DNA of 38,397 nucleotides, taken from assembly GCA_903927465.1 (NCBI GenBank), contig CAIYMY010000127.1, positions 1 through 38,397 on the forward strand, read 5' to 3'. Positions 31,515 to 38,397 of the stretch are shown in pieces (the stretch's first letter is position 1; each line of letters starts with the position of its first letter). Under the pieces are notes generated by a model that saw only the letters and a list, made by a program, of their open reading frames with translations, had not been told where the DNA came from and searched no databases. Source of the stretch: an uncultured Rhodospirillales bacterium (GTDB lineage: Bacteria; Pseudomonadota; Alphaproteobacteria; Acetobacterales; Acetobacteraceae). The position numbers were made by a program, and so were the translations under genes.

Positions 31515-32501
31515 TTGGCCAAGATCTCTCGCCGTAGCCTGATCGCCGCCCCGCTGGCGCTGAGCCCGCTCGCCTGCCCCGCCTATGCCCAGGCGCCCTG
31601 GCCCAGCCGGCCTATCCGCATCATCATCCCCTTCGGCACCGGGGGCGGGACGGATATCACCACGCGGCTTCTGGCCCCCAAAATGGCAGAAATCCTGGGT
31701 CAGCCGGTGGTGCTGGAAAACCGCCCCGGCGCGGGCGGCGTGGTCGGCACGGATTACGTGGCGAAGCAGCCCGCCAATGGCGATGTTTTTGTGCTTTCCA
31801 CGCTTTCGCCCATCGCACTCGCCCGCGGCCTGCCTGCCCCAGTGCCCTTTGATGCGCGGACCGATCTGGTGGCGGTGGCGCCGACCGTCTTTGTGCCCAT
31901 CGCGCTTGCCGTCACCACGCGCAATTTTGCGCCCACCACGGCGGCGGAATTCATCGCTGCCCTGAAGGCGGCGCCTGGGCGCTATCAATATGGCTCCTCC
32001 GGCATTGGCACTTCGGGGCATATCGCCTCGGCCAGTTTCTGCGTGCGCACGGGGACGGATGCCGTGCATGTGCCCTATCGCGGCGGCGGGCAGGTTTTTA
32101 CTGCGCTGACCGCGGGCGAAATTCAGTTCTGCTCCGATATCCCTTCCATCCTGAAGGGCTTTCAGGATGGCGGCACGGCGCGGGTGCTGTTTGTCGCGAC
32201 CGATCAGCGTTCTTCCCTGCTGCCCAATGTGCCAACGGCGGCCGAGGCGGGAATCGCCGGCTATAAATCCCATTCCTGGTATGGCTTCTTCGCCCCGCGC
32301 GGTACGCCGGCGGCGATTGTGAACCGCATGGCGGCAGCGACCGAACAGGCGCTGTCCGATTCGACGATCAATCAGCGTTTTGAGGAAATGGGCACCCCCG
32401 CCATGCGCGGCTATACGCCTGAGCGATTCGCGGCCTATGTGCGGGATGAAATCGCCTTTTGGGAACCCGAAGTGCGCAGCCTTGGCATCAAGGCAGAGTG
32501 A
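31515..32501 (+). CDS. Bug/TctC-type substrate-binding protein, TTG start
   Basis: A 328-residue periplasmic receptor. The signal peptide MAKISRRSLIAAPLALSPLACPAYAQ has a Tat-like S-R-R-x-L motif. Bug signatures: SRPIRIIIPFGTGGGTDITTRLLAPKMAEILGQPVV, ENRPGAGGVVG, VHVPYRGGGQ and LPNVPTAAEAGIAGY. The start codon is TTG at 31515 with GAAGGATAAC in the right place; no ATG or GTG occurs near the signal peptide. It is divergent from nrdA across a 285-bp spacer, so the nrdA control region could also affect it. It ends 6 bp from the convergent methyltransferase gene. Ligand unknown. Confidence 0.94.
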   Translation: MAKISRRSLIAAPLALSPLACPAYAQAPWPSRPIRIIIPFGTGGGTDITTRLLAPKMAEILGQPVVLENRPGAGGVVGTDYVAKQPANGDVFVLSTLSPIALARGLPAPVPFDARTDLVAVAPTVFVPIALAVTTRNFAPTTAAEFIAALKAAPGRYQYGSSGIGTSGHIASASFCVRTGTDAVHVPYRGGGQVFTALTAGEIQFCSDIPSILKGFQDGGTARVLFVATDQRSSLLPNVPTAAEAGIAGYKSHSWYGFFAPRGTPAAIVNRMAAATEQALSDSTINQRFEEMGTPAMRGYTPERFAAYVRDEIAFWEPEVRSLGIKAE

Positions 32502-32507
32502 AGGACT

Positions 32508-33779
32508 TTATTTCTTGCCCCTACTCGGCCTGCTGAGCGCTATTACGGCTTCCAGCTGGCCGGACCACAAGAACTGATCAATCGGCGTCGCCGCATCCAC
32601 CCGCCAGCCCTGATCGGCAAAGAAGTGCAAATCCCGCGACAGCGCCTGCGGGTTGCAGGACACATAAATCACCGCCGGCACGGCAGAGCGCGCAAGCAAA
32701 GCCGCCTGTTCCTCGGCCCCGGCAAAGGGTGGGTCCAGCACCACCGCGGCGAAAGGCGCCAATTCCGCGACCATCAGCGGCTGGCGCACCAAATCACGCC
32801 GGGTCGCGGCCAAAGGCAGCCCTGCCTTGGCGGCAGCATTGGCCAGCGCCGCCACAGCCGCCCCATCCGATTCGAAGGCAGTCACCCTGCCCCGTCGCGC
32901 CAAGGCCAGGCTGAGCGTGCCAAAGCCCGCATGCAGATCAGCAATGCGCCCACGCCCGGCAAGCTTGGCGGGCAGCGCCGCCAGCATGGAAGCGATGATG
33001 GCCTGCTCGCCCTCCGGACTCGCTTGCAGGAAGGCGCCGGGGGATGGCGTGACCGCAACGCCACTCAGCGTGATACTCACGGGTCCAAGCTGGGCGGCGA
33101 TTTCCGGCACGCCATTGCCCCGCGCCCAGGCGATGCGCGGCAGGCCCTGAGCCGCGGCAAACCCCGCCAGCAGCGCCCGCCCAGCGGCATCCAGCGCGCC
33201 ATCGGTGCGCAGCAGCAGATCAGGCCCGGTATCGAGCAGGTTAAGCACCGCCGAGCCATCACGCTTCAGCGCCGGCATGCGCGGCAGCAGATCGCGTAGC
33301 GGCTTCAGCACCGCGACCAGGCGCGGATGCAGCACCGGGCAGGTGGCGATATCCAGAATGGCCGCACTGCCAGCTGCGTGAAAGCCAAGCCGGAGCCCGT
33401 CCGTTCCGCGCCGAATGGCGAAATCCGCGCGCCGGCGCGCGCCAGGCGGCGTGGTGATGGTCTCAGCAACCGGGGCCTCGGCAAAACCGCCGCGTGCCAA
33501 CGCAACGCGCAGCCGCTCTCGCTTCCATGCGGCTTGGGGGGTGGGCGCCCAATGTTGGAGGACGCAACCGCCGCAGCCTTCCAGAAAATGCGCGCAAGCC
33601 GGTGCAATGCGATCAAGACTTGGAGTCAGGATTTCATAGATCGCGGCAAGCGCACCATCGCCGCGCTTGCCATTGATTTCGACGTGCAGCCTTTCGCCTG
33701 GCAAGCCCTGCGGCACATAAGTCGGGCCGGGGGCGATACCATCACCACCCGCGCCCATACGCTCAATCAGGACTTCCAT
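32508..33779 (-). CDS. TrmA/RlmC/RlmD-type RNA (uracil-C5) methyltransferase
   Basis: A 423-residue SAM-dependent class I methyltransferase of the TrmA family, which makes 5-methyluridine in 23S rRNA or tRNA. An N-terminal TRAM-like segment (1-50) leads to iron-sulfur ligands C62, C69 and C72 (CAHFLEGCGGC), with the fourth probably in the ATCPVLHP region. SAM binding is at ADLHAGFGTLSLALA, a DPP motif at VVLDPPFAG, and the catalytic Cys375 in YVSCNPQALSRD. It follows gcdH by 18 bp on the same strand. Which uridine it modifies cannot be read from sequence. Confidence 0.92.
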   Translation of the reverse strand: MEVLIERMGAGGDGIAPGPTYVPQGLPGERLHVEINGKRGDGALAAIYEILTPSLDRIAPACAHFLEGCGGCVLQHWAPTPQAAWKRERLRVALARGGFAEAPVAETITTPPGARRRADFAIRRGTDGLRLGFHAAGSAAILDIATCPVLHPRLVAVLKPLRDLLPRMPALKRDGSAVLNLLDTGPDLLLRTDGALDAAGRALLAGFAAAQGLPRIAWARGNGVPEIAAQLGPVSITLSGVAVTPSPGAFLQASPEGEQAIIASMLAALPAKLAGRGRIADLHAGFGTLSLALARRGRVTAFESDGAAVAALANAAAKAGLPLAATRRDLVRQPLMVAELAPFAAVVLDPPFAGAEEQAALLARSAVPAVIYVSCNPQALSRDLHFFADQGWRVDAATPIDQFLWSGQLEAVIALSRPSRGKK

Positions 33780-33797
33780 GGCCGGAACTTCGGCTGA

Positions 33798-35000
33798 TCA
33801 GCCGAAGGCGTTCAACCCGGTCTGCGCCCGGCCCAGGATCAGCGCGTGAACATCATGCGTGCCTTCGTAGGTATTGACCGTCTCAAGGTTCATCACGTGA
33901 CGGATCACATGATATTCATCCACGATGCCATTGCCGCCATGCATGTCGCGCGCAACGCGGGCAATGTCCAAAGCCTTGCCGCAGTTGTTGCGCTTGACCA
34001 GGCTAATCATCTCGGGCACGGCCTTGTGTTCATCAAACAAGCGCCCCACGCGCAGCACCGCATGCAGGCCAAGCGTGATTTCGGTTTGCATGTCAGCCAG
34101 CTTCTTCTGCACCAACTGCGTCGCCGCCAGCGGCTTGCCGAACATGATGCGGTTCAGCGTGTAATCCCGCGCCGCATGCCAGCAGAATTCCGCGGCCCCC
34201 ATGGCACCCCAGGCAATGCCATAACGCGCGCGATTAAGGCAGGAGAAAGGACCCGCCAGAGACCGCACACCCGGCAGACGGTTTTCTTCGGGCACGAAAA
34301 CCTCATCCATCATGATCATGCCGGTGACGGAAGCGCGCAGGCTGAACTTGCCTTCGATCTTGGGCGTGGTCAGGCCCTTCATGCCACGATCAAGCAAAAA
34401 GCCGCGCAGAATGCCTTCATCATCCTTGGCCCAAACCAGGCAGACATCAGCGATGGGTGAATTGGATATCCAGGTTTTCGAACCCGAAACCTTCCAGCCG
34501 CCATCCACCTTGGTCGCGCGCGTGCGCATGGAAGAAGGATCAGACCCCGCATCGGGCTCGGTCAGGCCAAAGCAGCCGACCCATTCACCGGTACGGAGCT
34601 TCGGCAAATATTTTTGCTTCTGTTCTTCGGACCCATAGGCATGGATCGGGAACATCACGAGCGATGATTGCACGCTGAACGCACTGCGATAGCCGGAATC
34701 GACGCGTTCAACTTCACGCGCCATCAGTCCATAGGCAACATAGGAAACGCCGGCGCAGCCATAGCCATCGAGCGTGGCACCCAGGAAGCCCATTTCGCCG
34801 AATTCATTCATGATTTCGCGGTCGAAGCGCTCATGCCGATTGGCTTCCAGGACGCGCGGCATCAGGCGTTCCTGGCAGAATTGCCGGGCACTGTCGCGAA
34901 TCATGCGCTCTTCTTCCGTCAGCACTTCTTCAAGCAGCAGCGGGTCTTCCCAGGTGAAGGGCGCAATAGAGGTCTTCTTCGGCGGGCTTACGACATTCAT
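33798..35000 (-). CDS. gcdH: glutaryl-CoA dehydrogenase
   Basis: A 400-residue acyl-CoA dehydrogenase that oxidises and decarboxylates glutaryl-CoA to crotonyl-CoA in lysine, tryptophan and aromatic-acid breakdown, passing electrons to ETF. The catalytic base is E379 in [15 protein letters not shown], in the position used by GCDH rather than the earlier position in isovaleryl-CoA dehydrogenase. FAD-binding [17 protein letters not shown] and [10 protein letters not shown] are typical, as are the Arg in the substrate pocket and the N-terminal [22 protein letters not shown] 35000 follows TTGAGGATAG. Electrons from it would reach quinone through ETF and the ETF-QO at 7824-9452. Confidence 0.94.
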   Translation of the reverse strand: MNVVSPPKKTSIAPFTWEDPLLLEEVLTEEERMIRDSARQFCQERLMPRVLEANRHERFDREIMNEFGEMGFLGATLDGYGCAGVSYVAYGLMAREVERVDSGYRSAFSVQSSLVMFPIHAYGSEEQKQKYLPKLRTGEWVGCFGLTEPDAGSDPSSMRTRATKVDGGWKVSGSKTWISNSPIADVCLVWAKDDEGILRGFLLDRGMKGLTTPKIEGKFSLRASVTGMIMMDEVFVPEENRLPGVRSLAGPFSCLNRARYGIAWGAMGAAEFCWHAARDYTLNRIMFGKPLAATQLVQKKLADMQTEITLGLHAVLRVGRLFDEHKAVPEMISLVKRNNCGKALDIARVARDMHGGNGIVDEYHVIRHVMNLETVNTYEGTHDVHALILGRAQTGLNAFG

Positions 35001-35075
35001 GCTTCTATCCTCAACTCAAGCGTCGTCTTTGGCATCAAAATGGCGTTTGCCTACGCGCCCGGCAAGCCGGGTGCA

Positions 35076-36920
35076 TCAGGCGGCGTCAACCTCTGGGGCA
35101 TCCTCCGCCGTGGCCGGTGCGGCGGCGCGGCGGGGGCGGGGAATGGGAATCAGCATGAAGGCCGGCACCTGATCGCCAAAGCCCTGCACGGGCGGGCCCA
35201 GATCATCGCGCCGGTCGCGGTTGCGATAATCCCGATCCTGACGCGGCGCTTCGCGATCCCGGGGCGGCAGGTCACGCATCGCGGCTTCGCGCAGCGCAGC
35301 TTCGCTCGGTTGCGCATCGCGGTCCCGGCGCGGGGCACGATCCCGGCGCGGAGCCTCGCGGCCCTCCGGGGCTTCGGCGCGCGGGCGGCGTTCCGGGCGG
35401 TCACGTCGGGCGGGCGCCTCGGCCGCTACTTCTTGCGGCGCTTCGGCGGGCGGAGCGCCGTCTGACGCATCGCGGCGGGGGCGTTCAGGCCGGCCACGCC
35501 CGGCATCACGACGATCCGGCCGACGCGCCGGGCCGCCACGGCCGCGGCCACGCTTGGTGGAGGTCAGCGCTTCCTGAATTTCGGCTTCCGTCACCGGCTC
35601 AAGCCCCTCGATATCCACAAGCGGGATGGCTTTGCCGGTCAGTTTTTCGATGGCGGTGACACTTTTCGCGTCATCTGCCGTTGCAATCATGTAGGCACGC
35701 CCCTCACGTCCCGCACGGCCGGTGCGGCCAATGCGATGCACGTAATCTTCCGAATGGAAGGGCACATCGAAATTGAACACATGGGACAAGCCCCCGATAT
35801 CAAGCCCACGCGCGGCGACATCGGAACAGACCAAAAGCTGCAATTCATCCGCCTTGAAGGCATTGAGTGTCGCGAAGCGCTGAGATTGATCCATATCGCC
35901 ATGCAGCGCGCCCACGCTGAAGCCGTGCTTCTTGAGCGATTTATACAGGATATCCACTTCAATCTTGCGATTGCAGAAGATCAGCGCATTGCTGACCTGT
36001 TCGCGCCGGATCAACCGGCGCAACGCCTCACGCTTGTCAAAAGGCTGCACGTAAGCAAGGCCTGTCGTGATGGTGGTAGCGACCGAAGCCGGCCGGGACA
36101 CAGTGATTTCCTTTGGATTGGACAGGAAAGCATCGGCCAGGCGGCGGATTTCTGGCGCCATGGTGGCGCTGAAGAACAGCGTCTGGCGGATCGGCGGCAG
36201 CATGGAGACAATACGCTCCACATCCGGAATGAAGCCCATATCGAGCATCCGGTCCGCTTCATCAATCACCAGCACCTTGCAATCGGCCAGCAGCACACGG
36301 CCACGATCAAACAAATCAAGCAGGCGACCGGGGGTCGCGATCAGCACATCCACGCCTTTTTCAAGCACATCGCGCTGGTCATTCATGCTTTCGCCGCCAA
36401 TCAGCAGCGCGTGGTTAAGCTTGAGGTATTTGCCGTATTTTTCGAAGTTTTCTGCGACCTGCAACGCCAATTCGCGGGTTGGTTCCAGGATCAGGCTGCG
36501 CGGCATACGCGCCTTGGCCCGCGACCCAGTCAGGATATCCAGCATGGGTAGCACGAAGGATGCGGTCTTGCCCGTGCCGGTTTGCGCGCAGCCCAGCACA
36601 TCGCGCCCCATCAGCACCTGCGGGATCGCTTGTTCCTGAATGGGGGTGGGGTGGAGATAGCCTGATTCCGTTACCGCCTTCACGATTTCTTCCGAAAGGC
36701 CGATAGAATCGAAAGTGGTGCGGTCTTCCTCGAAGGCCGGTGCGGCTTCGGGCGCGGTTTCTTCTGCCACGGGGGCGAGCTCAGCCGGCGCTGTTTCTTC
36801 CACCACGGGGGCGGGCTCAGCCGCCGCAGTTTCCGGTATTTCGGGCGGCACGGGCAAGGTTTGAGGGTCGGCTTGGACAGCCTCGGCGCCGGTCACTTCA
36901 GTATTTTCGTTCAACTTCAA
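35076..36920 (-). CDS. DEAD-box ATP-dependent RNA helicase with long disordered ends
   Basis: A 614-residue helicase of the RhlE/CsdA-like group. The core spans about 68-445: Q motif (FDSIGLSEEIVKAV, PTPIQEQ), motif I AQTGTGKT (112-119), PTRELA, TPGRLLDL, DEAD in VIDEADRMLDMGF, SAT in FFSATMAPEI, and HRIGRTGRAG. An acidic Pro/Ala/Glu-rich N-terminal arm (about 20-66, with the near-repeat PVVEETAPAE/PVAEETAPEA) and a long Arg/Asp-rich C-terminal tail with RDR and RGRG repeats (about 450-600) frame it and probably bind RNA. The start is unusual: TTG 36920 is the first codon fitting the frame, with no nearby ATG; GTG 36896 is possible. Confidence 0.93.
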   Translation of the reverse strand: MKLNENTEVTGAEAVQADPQTLPVPPEIPETAAAEPAPVVEETAPAELAPVAEETAPEAAPAFEEDRTTFDSIGLSEEIVKAVTESGYLHPTPIQEQAIPQVLMGRDVLGCAQTGTGKTASFVLPMLDILTGSRAKARMPRSLILEPTRELALQVAENFEKYGKYLKLNHALLIGGESMNDQRDVLEKGVDVLIATPGRLLDLFDRGRVLLADCKVLVIDEADRMLDMGFIPDVERIVSMLPPIRQTLFFSATMAPEIRRLADAFLSNPKEITVSRPASVATTITTGLAYVQPFDKREALRRLIRREQVSNALIFCNRKIEVDILYKSLKKHGFSVGALHGDMDQSQRFATLNAFKADELQLLVCSDVAARGLDIGGLSHVFNFDVPFHSEDYVHRIGRTGRAGREGRAYMIATADDAKSVTAIEKLTGKAIPLVDIEGLEPVTEAEIQEALTSTKRGRGRGGPARRPDRRDAGRGRPERPRRDASDGAPPAEAPQEVAAEAPARRDRPERRPRAEAPEGREAPRRDRAPRRDRDAQPSEAALREAAMRDLPPRDREAPRQDRDYRNRDRRDDLGPPVQGFGDQVPAFMLIPIPRPRRAAAPATAEDAPEVDAA

Positions 36921-37132
36921 TCGCTTTCTAGGCCCGCGCTGTGAGCGCTTGGCGGTGGGTGCGGGAAAGGCCGAGCCCCAGCGGGGCGCGCATGCCGGGG
37001 CCGGCGGATCCGGCCCGCCTTACCGCGAGCGAGCCCCCTATGCGCCCATACCGCGCGGGAATCAAGGATTTCCGTCGCCTTGCGCGGGGCTGGCCTGGAC
37101 GGTCGCTCCGCTGCGAGGATAAGCTTCGGTCC

Positions 37133-37831
37133 ATGGCTCAGAACGAAACCCTATTGCTGCTGCCCGGCATGCTCTGCGACGCCCGGCTTTGGCGTGACCA
37201 GATCGAGGCTTTTGGCGCCTCCCACCGCGTGGTGGTGGCCTGCCTGACAGGGCATGACAGCATCGCCGCCATGGCGGAAGCGGCGCTGACTGGGCTGGAT
37301 GGACCATTGGCCGTCGCGGGGCTTTCCATGGGGGGTCATGTGGCGCTGGAGGTCGCGCGCCGCGCGCCGGGCCAGGTCAAGCGCCTCGCGCTATTCGACA
37401 ATTCGGCCCGCGCGGATACACCGGAACAGACCGAACGCCGGCGCGGACTTCTCACCCTTGCCCAGACCGGGCGTTTTCGCGGCGTGACCCCGCGCCTGCT
37501 GCCGATGTTGGTGCATCCCTCCCGCCTGGATGGGCCCTTGGCCGCCGCAGTGATGGCCATGGCGGAACGCGTCGGGCGCAACGCTTTCCTCCGCCAGCAA
37601 ACCGCGCTTACCGGGCGCATTGATTCCAGACCCCATCTGCCTGCGATCCGCGCCAAGACGCTGGTCGCGGTGGGGGAGGATGATGTTATGACGCAGCCTT
37701 ACCTCGCTGAGGAAATAGCCAACGCCATTCCCGGCGCACGCTTAGTGCGCTTCGCCGGTTCAGGCCATTTGCCGAGCATGGAAGTGCCAGAGGCGGTGAA
37801 CGCCGCGATGGCCGAATGGTTGGCCGACTGA
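37133..37831 (+). CDS. alpha/beta-fold hydrolase
   Basis: A 232-residue soluble enzyme. The nucleophile elbow is GLSMGGHV with Ser65, the acid is likely in VGEDDVMT (about 180), and the base His212 is in GSGHLPSMEVP. Oxyanion-hole region LLLLPGMLCDARLW near the N-terminus. The ATG at 37133 is preceded by GAGGATAAGC; a longer open frame upstream (36941) has no family similarity. Length and motifs fit small lactone or ester hydrolases and the 3-oxoadipate enol-lactonase-like group, but the substrate is unknown. It is divergent from the helicase and ends at a terminator shared with acnA. Confidence 0.9.
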   Translation: MAQNETLLLLPGMLCDARLWRDQIEAFGASHRVVVACLTGHDSIAAMAEAALTGLDGPLAVAGLSMGGHVALEVARRAPGQVKRLALFDNSARADTPEQTERRRGLLTLAQTGRFRGVTPRLLPMLVHPSRLDGPLAAAVMAMAERVGRNAFLRQQTALTGRIDSRPHLPAIRAKTLVAVGEDDVMTQPYLAEEIANAIPGARLVRFAGSGHLPSMEVPEAVNAAMAEWLAD

Positions 37832-37835
37832 ATAC

Positions 37836-37867
37836 AAAAAAAGCGCGGCCCTTTCGGCACCGCGCTT
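37836..37867 (-). terminator. intrinsic terminator of acnA
   Basis: On the minus strand a stem AAGCGCGG/CCGCGCTT with a small internal loop around GAAA is followed by TTTTTTT. It starts 20 bases after the acnA stop codon. On the plus strand the T-run is short, so it may also work weakly for the alpha/beta hydrolase gene. Confidence 0.9.
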
Positions 37868-37887
37868 CTTTAGATTACAGCCCGAAA

Positions 37888-38397
37888 TCAGGCCGCCTTC
37901 GCCATCCCGCGCAGCACGTAATGCAGGATGCCGCCATTCTTGTAGTATTCCACCTCATCGGCGGTATCCACGCGGCACAGCACCTGGGTTTTTACCTGTG
38001 ACCCATCGGCGCGGGTGATGACAACATCCATCATCATGCGTGGCGAAAGCTTTTCCACGCCCAGAATGTCGATCATCTCATCGCCCGTGAGGCCAAGGCT
38101 CTGGCGGCTTTCGCCTTCCTTGAAGACCAGCGGCAGCACGCCCATGCCGACCAAGTTTGAACGATGGATACGCTCAAAGCTTTCAGCAATCACGGCCTTG
38201 ATGCCAAGCAGGTAAGTACCCTTCGCTGCCCAGTCGCGCGAAGACCCGGTGCCATATTCCTTGCCGCCAATCACCACCAGCGGCACGCCTTCATGCTTGT
38301 AGCGCATCGCCGTGGTGTAGATCGGCGCCACATCACCCGAAGGGTAATGCTTGGAAATGCCACCTTCCACACCGGGCACCATTTCATTGCGGATACG
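37888..38397 (-). CDS. acnA: aconitate hydratase, C-terminal part (runs off the window)
   Basis: The last 169 residues of aconitase A, which interconverts citrate and isocitrate in the TCA cycle; the whole protein is about 890-900 residues. The open frame continues to the edge (RIRNEMVPGVEGG), so the 5' part lies outside. The swivel domain (domain 4) motifs are present: VVIGGKEYGTGSSRDWAAKG, with the active-site Ser and Arg that bind the substrate carboxylate, then IAESFERIHRSNLVGMGVLPL. Cluster-binding cysteines lie in the missing part. A strong terminator follows. Confidence 0.96.
   Translation of the reverse strand, partial: RIRNEMVPGVEGGISKHYPSGDVAPIYTTAMRYKHEGVPLVVIGGKEYGTGSSRDWAAKGTYLLGIKAVIAESFERIHRSNLVGMGVLPLVFKEGESRQSLGLTGDEMIDILGVEKLSPRMMMDVVITRADGSQVKTQVLCRVDTADEVEYYKNGGILHYVLRGMAKAA

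Noticed and set aside
1-38397. CRISPR arrays, tRNA or rRNA genes, prophage or defence islands
   Set aside because: Reading both strands gave no repeat-spacer pattern, no cloverleaf, no rRNA and no gene of phage or defence type.

Overview
The window is a chromosomal segment of a GC-rich alphaproteobacterium. The best fit is the Rhodospirillales/Acetobacteraceae (Roseomonas-like) group. The reasons are the divergent gltX/comEC pair, the gpsA-hemD-hemX-hemY run, a stand-alone rpsD, an ETF-ubiquinone oxidoreductase, and four genes for Bug/TctC-type periplasmic binding proteins. I placed the organism from gene content and protein style only, so the genus is not certain. I see no phage, CRISPR array, rRNA, tRNA or intact insertion sequence.

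Left part (1-11100): an enolase-superfamily enzyme diverges from a Bug receptor gene. Next come gltX and comEC (divergent), a two-gene unit with a family-4 uracil-DNA glycosylase and a small membrane protein, and a plus-strand run of ETF-QO, glutathione transferase and a second Bug receptor. A large perfect inverted repeat lies just before the ETF-QO gene.

Middle part (11100-22120): two tandem OmpA-family genes, the downstream one broken by a single in-frame TGA where its neighbour has Trp. Both end in an identical 88-bp block that contains the terminator. Then come a beta-hydroxyacid dehydrogenase, rpsD with a hairpin-rich leader, a small membrane protein, and rlmJ-gpsA-hemD-hemX-like-hemY-rraA-like on the plus strand.

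Right part (22150-38397): a minus-strand metabolic cluster (dihydroorotase-like, nitroreductase, MetE-C-like, LigI-like amidohydrolase) with two TGATG stop/start overlaps, preceded by a threonine-dehydratase-like gene and nrdB. nrdA and nrdB are separated by a third Bug gene. Both nrdA and nrdB have a pair of NrdR-like boxes upstream, each pair 32 bp apart centre to centre. This suggests that the two subunits are co-regulated from separate promoters. A fourth Bug gene with a TTG start, an RlmD/TrmA-type methyltransferase, a glutaryl-CoA dehydrogenase, a DEAD-box helicase, an alpha/beta hydrolase and the 3' end of acnA complete the window.

Most genes are housekeeping (translation, heme, dNTP synthesis, TCA cycle) mixed with carboxylate uptake and catabolic genes. 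The most notable signals are the duplicated NrdR control of a split nrd locus, the recently broken OmpA paralogue with its identical 3' block, the rpsD leader, and the unassigned LigI/RraA/MetE-like cluster.
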